Shown: in pieces, positions 62,900 through 64,000 of the stretch
How positions within the stretch are numbered: the first letter of the stretch is position 1
Layout of the letters: each line of letters starts with the position of its first letter
Origin: Candidatus Fluviicola riflensis
GTDB lineage: Bacteria; Bacteroidota; Bacteroidia; Flavobacteriales_D; Crocinitomicaceae
Direction: 5' to 3'
NCBI GenBank assembly: GCA_002243285.1
Contig: CP022585.1
Span: 1,210,001 to 1,274,000 of the forward strand
Length of the DNA: 64,000 nt
The notes under the pieces: generated by a model
Database searches by the model: none
What the model was told of the DNA's origin: nothing
The model's input: only the letters and a program-made list of their open reading frames with translations
Program-made: the position numbers and the translations under genes

Positions 62900-63010
62900 C
62901 CACTAATACACGAATTTTTGTTCGGCTAACGCACTCGCCGACAATTGTAACACATATCACATGTAAACAAAGCGCGTCCGTTAGGCGCGCTATAATTCGT
63001 GCATTCGTGG
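62900..63010. repeat. REP/MITE-like palindromic element, copy 2
   Basis: 111 bp. The right arm, from GCGTCCGTTAGGCGCGC to AATTCGTGCATTCGTGG (ending 63010), is almost identical to copy 1. The left arm has diverged: CCACTAATACACGAATT at 62900-62916 and CGGCTAACGCAC after it. It lies between a terminator and the 22-bp palindrome at 63021. Confidence 0.85.
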
Positions 63011-63020
63011 GGGAAAAATA

Positions 63021-63042
63021 ACGTCCTGGCTAGCCAGGACGT
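63021..63042. repeat. Perfect 22-bp palindrome
   Basis: Self-complementary, half-site ACGTCCTGGCT. It lies 10 bases after palindromic element copy 2 and about 37 bases past the proline dehydrogenase stop. No U tract, so it is not a typical terminator. It shares the ACGTC/GACGT half-site core with the palindrome at the RAYT stop codon. Confidence 0.9.
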
Positions 63043-63079
63043 GGTATCAATTCTATGTAGGGTAAATGAAATCGCTGAA

Positions 63080-64000
63080 TTACAACCTGCGGCGCTGCTT
63101 TTCCTGGCGAATAAGGCTTAACTCGCGTCCTGTTTGTCCTTTTACCGAAGTATTTTCATCAGCGCGGCGAAACAAGTAAGGAATCACTTCTTTTACCGGG
63201 CCATACGGAACATATTTTGCCACATTGTAACCGGCATGTGCCAGGTTGTAGGAAATATGATCACTCATACCGAGTAATTGAGCAAAATAAATACGTTTAT
63301 CAGATTTGTCAATTCCTTTCTTTTCCATCAAATCAGCTAAGAAAGCACTTGAATCTTCATTATGGGTCCCGGCGCACAAGGCGATGTGATCGATATGATC
63401 AACCAAAAAAGTAAGTGCGTCGTTGTAATCCTTATCACAAGCCACCTTGTTAGGTTGGATCGGATCTGGATATTCTTTTTCGGCTGCACGTTTGCGTTCT
63501 TTTTCCATGTACGCACCACGAACCAGTTTCACTCCGTAATGCAGTTTGTTAGTTGTAGCCCAGGCAACAGATTCCTGTAAAAAGGCCAAGCGGTCATGGC
63601 GGTACATTTGCACTGTATTATAAACAATAGCTTTCTCTTTATTGTATAGTTCCATCATCTGATGGCAAATACGGTCAATTGTGTCCTGAATCCAGGTTTC
63701 TTCAGCATCAATAAACACCGGTACATGACTTTCGTAGGCAGCTTTGCAAATGCGGTTTACACGTTCAACTACCAAATTATAAGTCGCTTTTTCTGTTTCA
63801 CTGAGGTCCGATTCGGATGCATTTGCTTTTTCAAGGATCGCAAATTCGGCAATTCCTGTGACTTTAAAAACGGCAAACGGAATGCCTTCGTTATTTTTTG
63901 CTTTGGTAATGGTGGCAATGATTTCGTTAGTCGTTGCTTCAAAATCTTCCGGCGATTCTTTTCCTTCAACCGAATAATCCAAAATGGTACCGACATGATT
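63080..64000 (-). CDS. Proline dehydrogenase, 5' end beyond right edge
   Basis: The frame is open to the right edge (307 codons; the sequence reads NHVGTILDYSVEGKE at the edge), so the N-terminal part, roughly 80-90 residues by family length, is outside. PRODH hallmarks are visible: FAVFKVTG, VPVFIDAEETWIQD, YNTVQMYRHDRLAFL, YGVKLVRGAYMEKER, CAGTHNEDSS, YFAQLLGMSDH, NVAKYVPYGPVKEVIPYLFRRADEN. It oxidises proline to pyrroline-5-carboxylate with FAD. This is the short monofunctional type: no P5C dehydrogenase domain follows before the stop at 63080. Confidence 0.95.
   Translation of the reverse strand, partial: NHVGTILDYSVEGKESPEDFEATTNEIIATITKAKNNEGIPFAVFKVTGIAEFAILEKANASESDLSETEKATYNLVVERVNRICKAAYESHVPVFIDAEETWIQDTIDRICHQMMELYNKEKAIVYNTVQMYRHDRLAFLQESVAWATTNKLHYGVKLVRGAYMEKERKRAAEKEYPDPIQPNKVACDKDYNDALTFLVDHIDHIALCAGTHNEDSSAFLADLMEKKGIDKSDKRIYFAQLLGMSDHISYNLAHAGYNVAKYVPYGPVKEVIPYLFRRADENTSVKGQTGRELSLIRQEKQRRRL

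Overview
This window looks like a chromosomal segment of a Bacteroidota member, most likely Flavobacteriales and possibly of the Crocinitomicaceae/Fluviicola kind. That placement is inferred from gene content. Supporting evidence includes a Bacteroidota-style SecA with a C-terminal zinc motif, PorQ, type IX secretion system (T9SS) cargo with both type A (Por tail) and type B (gliding-motility C-terminal) sorting domains, SusC/FecA-like TonB receptors with N-terminal carboxypeptidase-like domains, imelysin/DUF4856 lipoproteins, and TAnnTTTG -7 promoter boxes. I see no rRNA, tRNA, CRISPR array or prophage. One REP-associated transposase (RAYT) gene and two copies of a palindromic element are present.

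Layout. 1-2840: the 5' part of a giant secreted repeat protein that runs off the left edge, coupled to a small secreted protein. 3097-12460: mostly housekeeping and envelope genes (TonB receptor, mazG, a PagL-like/GIN-lipoprotein pair, an ACT protein, cmk, a beta-barrel, porQ, a YfcE-type phosphoesterase). 12663-15782: pyruvate dehydrogenase E1-alpha and E2, then two cold-shock genes. 15959-17805: a gamma-carbonic-anhydrase-like protein, tag, and a beta-barrel. 17867-24730: a compact leftward operon of DUF4856, imelysin, vitamin-K-carboxylase-like HTTM protein, FecA-like receptor and Hanks-type kinase, probably for iron acquisition. 24815-28832: GlcNAc-kinase-like, SiaC-like, OmpH, DUF4924 and DinB genes, with a palindromic element. 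29157-31916: WYL regulator, FAD-linked oxidase and RAYT. 31929-36534: OmpA/PD40 protein, TPR protein and thiolase. 36573-40845: an overlapping trio of lipoprotein, DUF5723 barrel and T9SS type A protein. 40944-44273: KdsC-like, DUF2520, and a second T9SS type A protein with a small secreted partner. 44521-52303: secA, then guaA/LysM-PBP1/hemF. 52457-62809: three large type B T9SS proteins, two of them directly preceded by small secreted proteins. 63080-64000: the 3' part of a proline dehydrogenase gene.

Functional picture. SecA exports the many signal-peptide-bearing proteins, and PorQ belongs to the T9SS that should carry the large PKD/Ig-repeat cargo to the surface. The most unusual patterns are: (1) four independent pairs of a small signal-peptide protein immediately 5' of a large T9SS-type surface protein; (2) the imelysin/HTTM/FecA operon ending in a Ser/Thr kinase one base after the receptor; (3) a RAYT gene whose stop codon lies inside a perfect palindrome, together with palindromic elements elsewhere; (4) a recurring TAnnTTTG box exactly 4-5 nt before the ATG, which predicts leaderless mRNAs.
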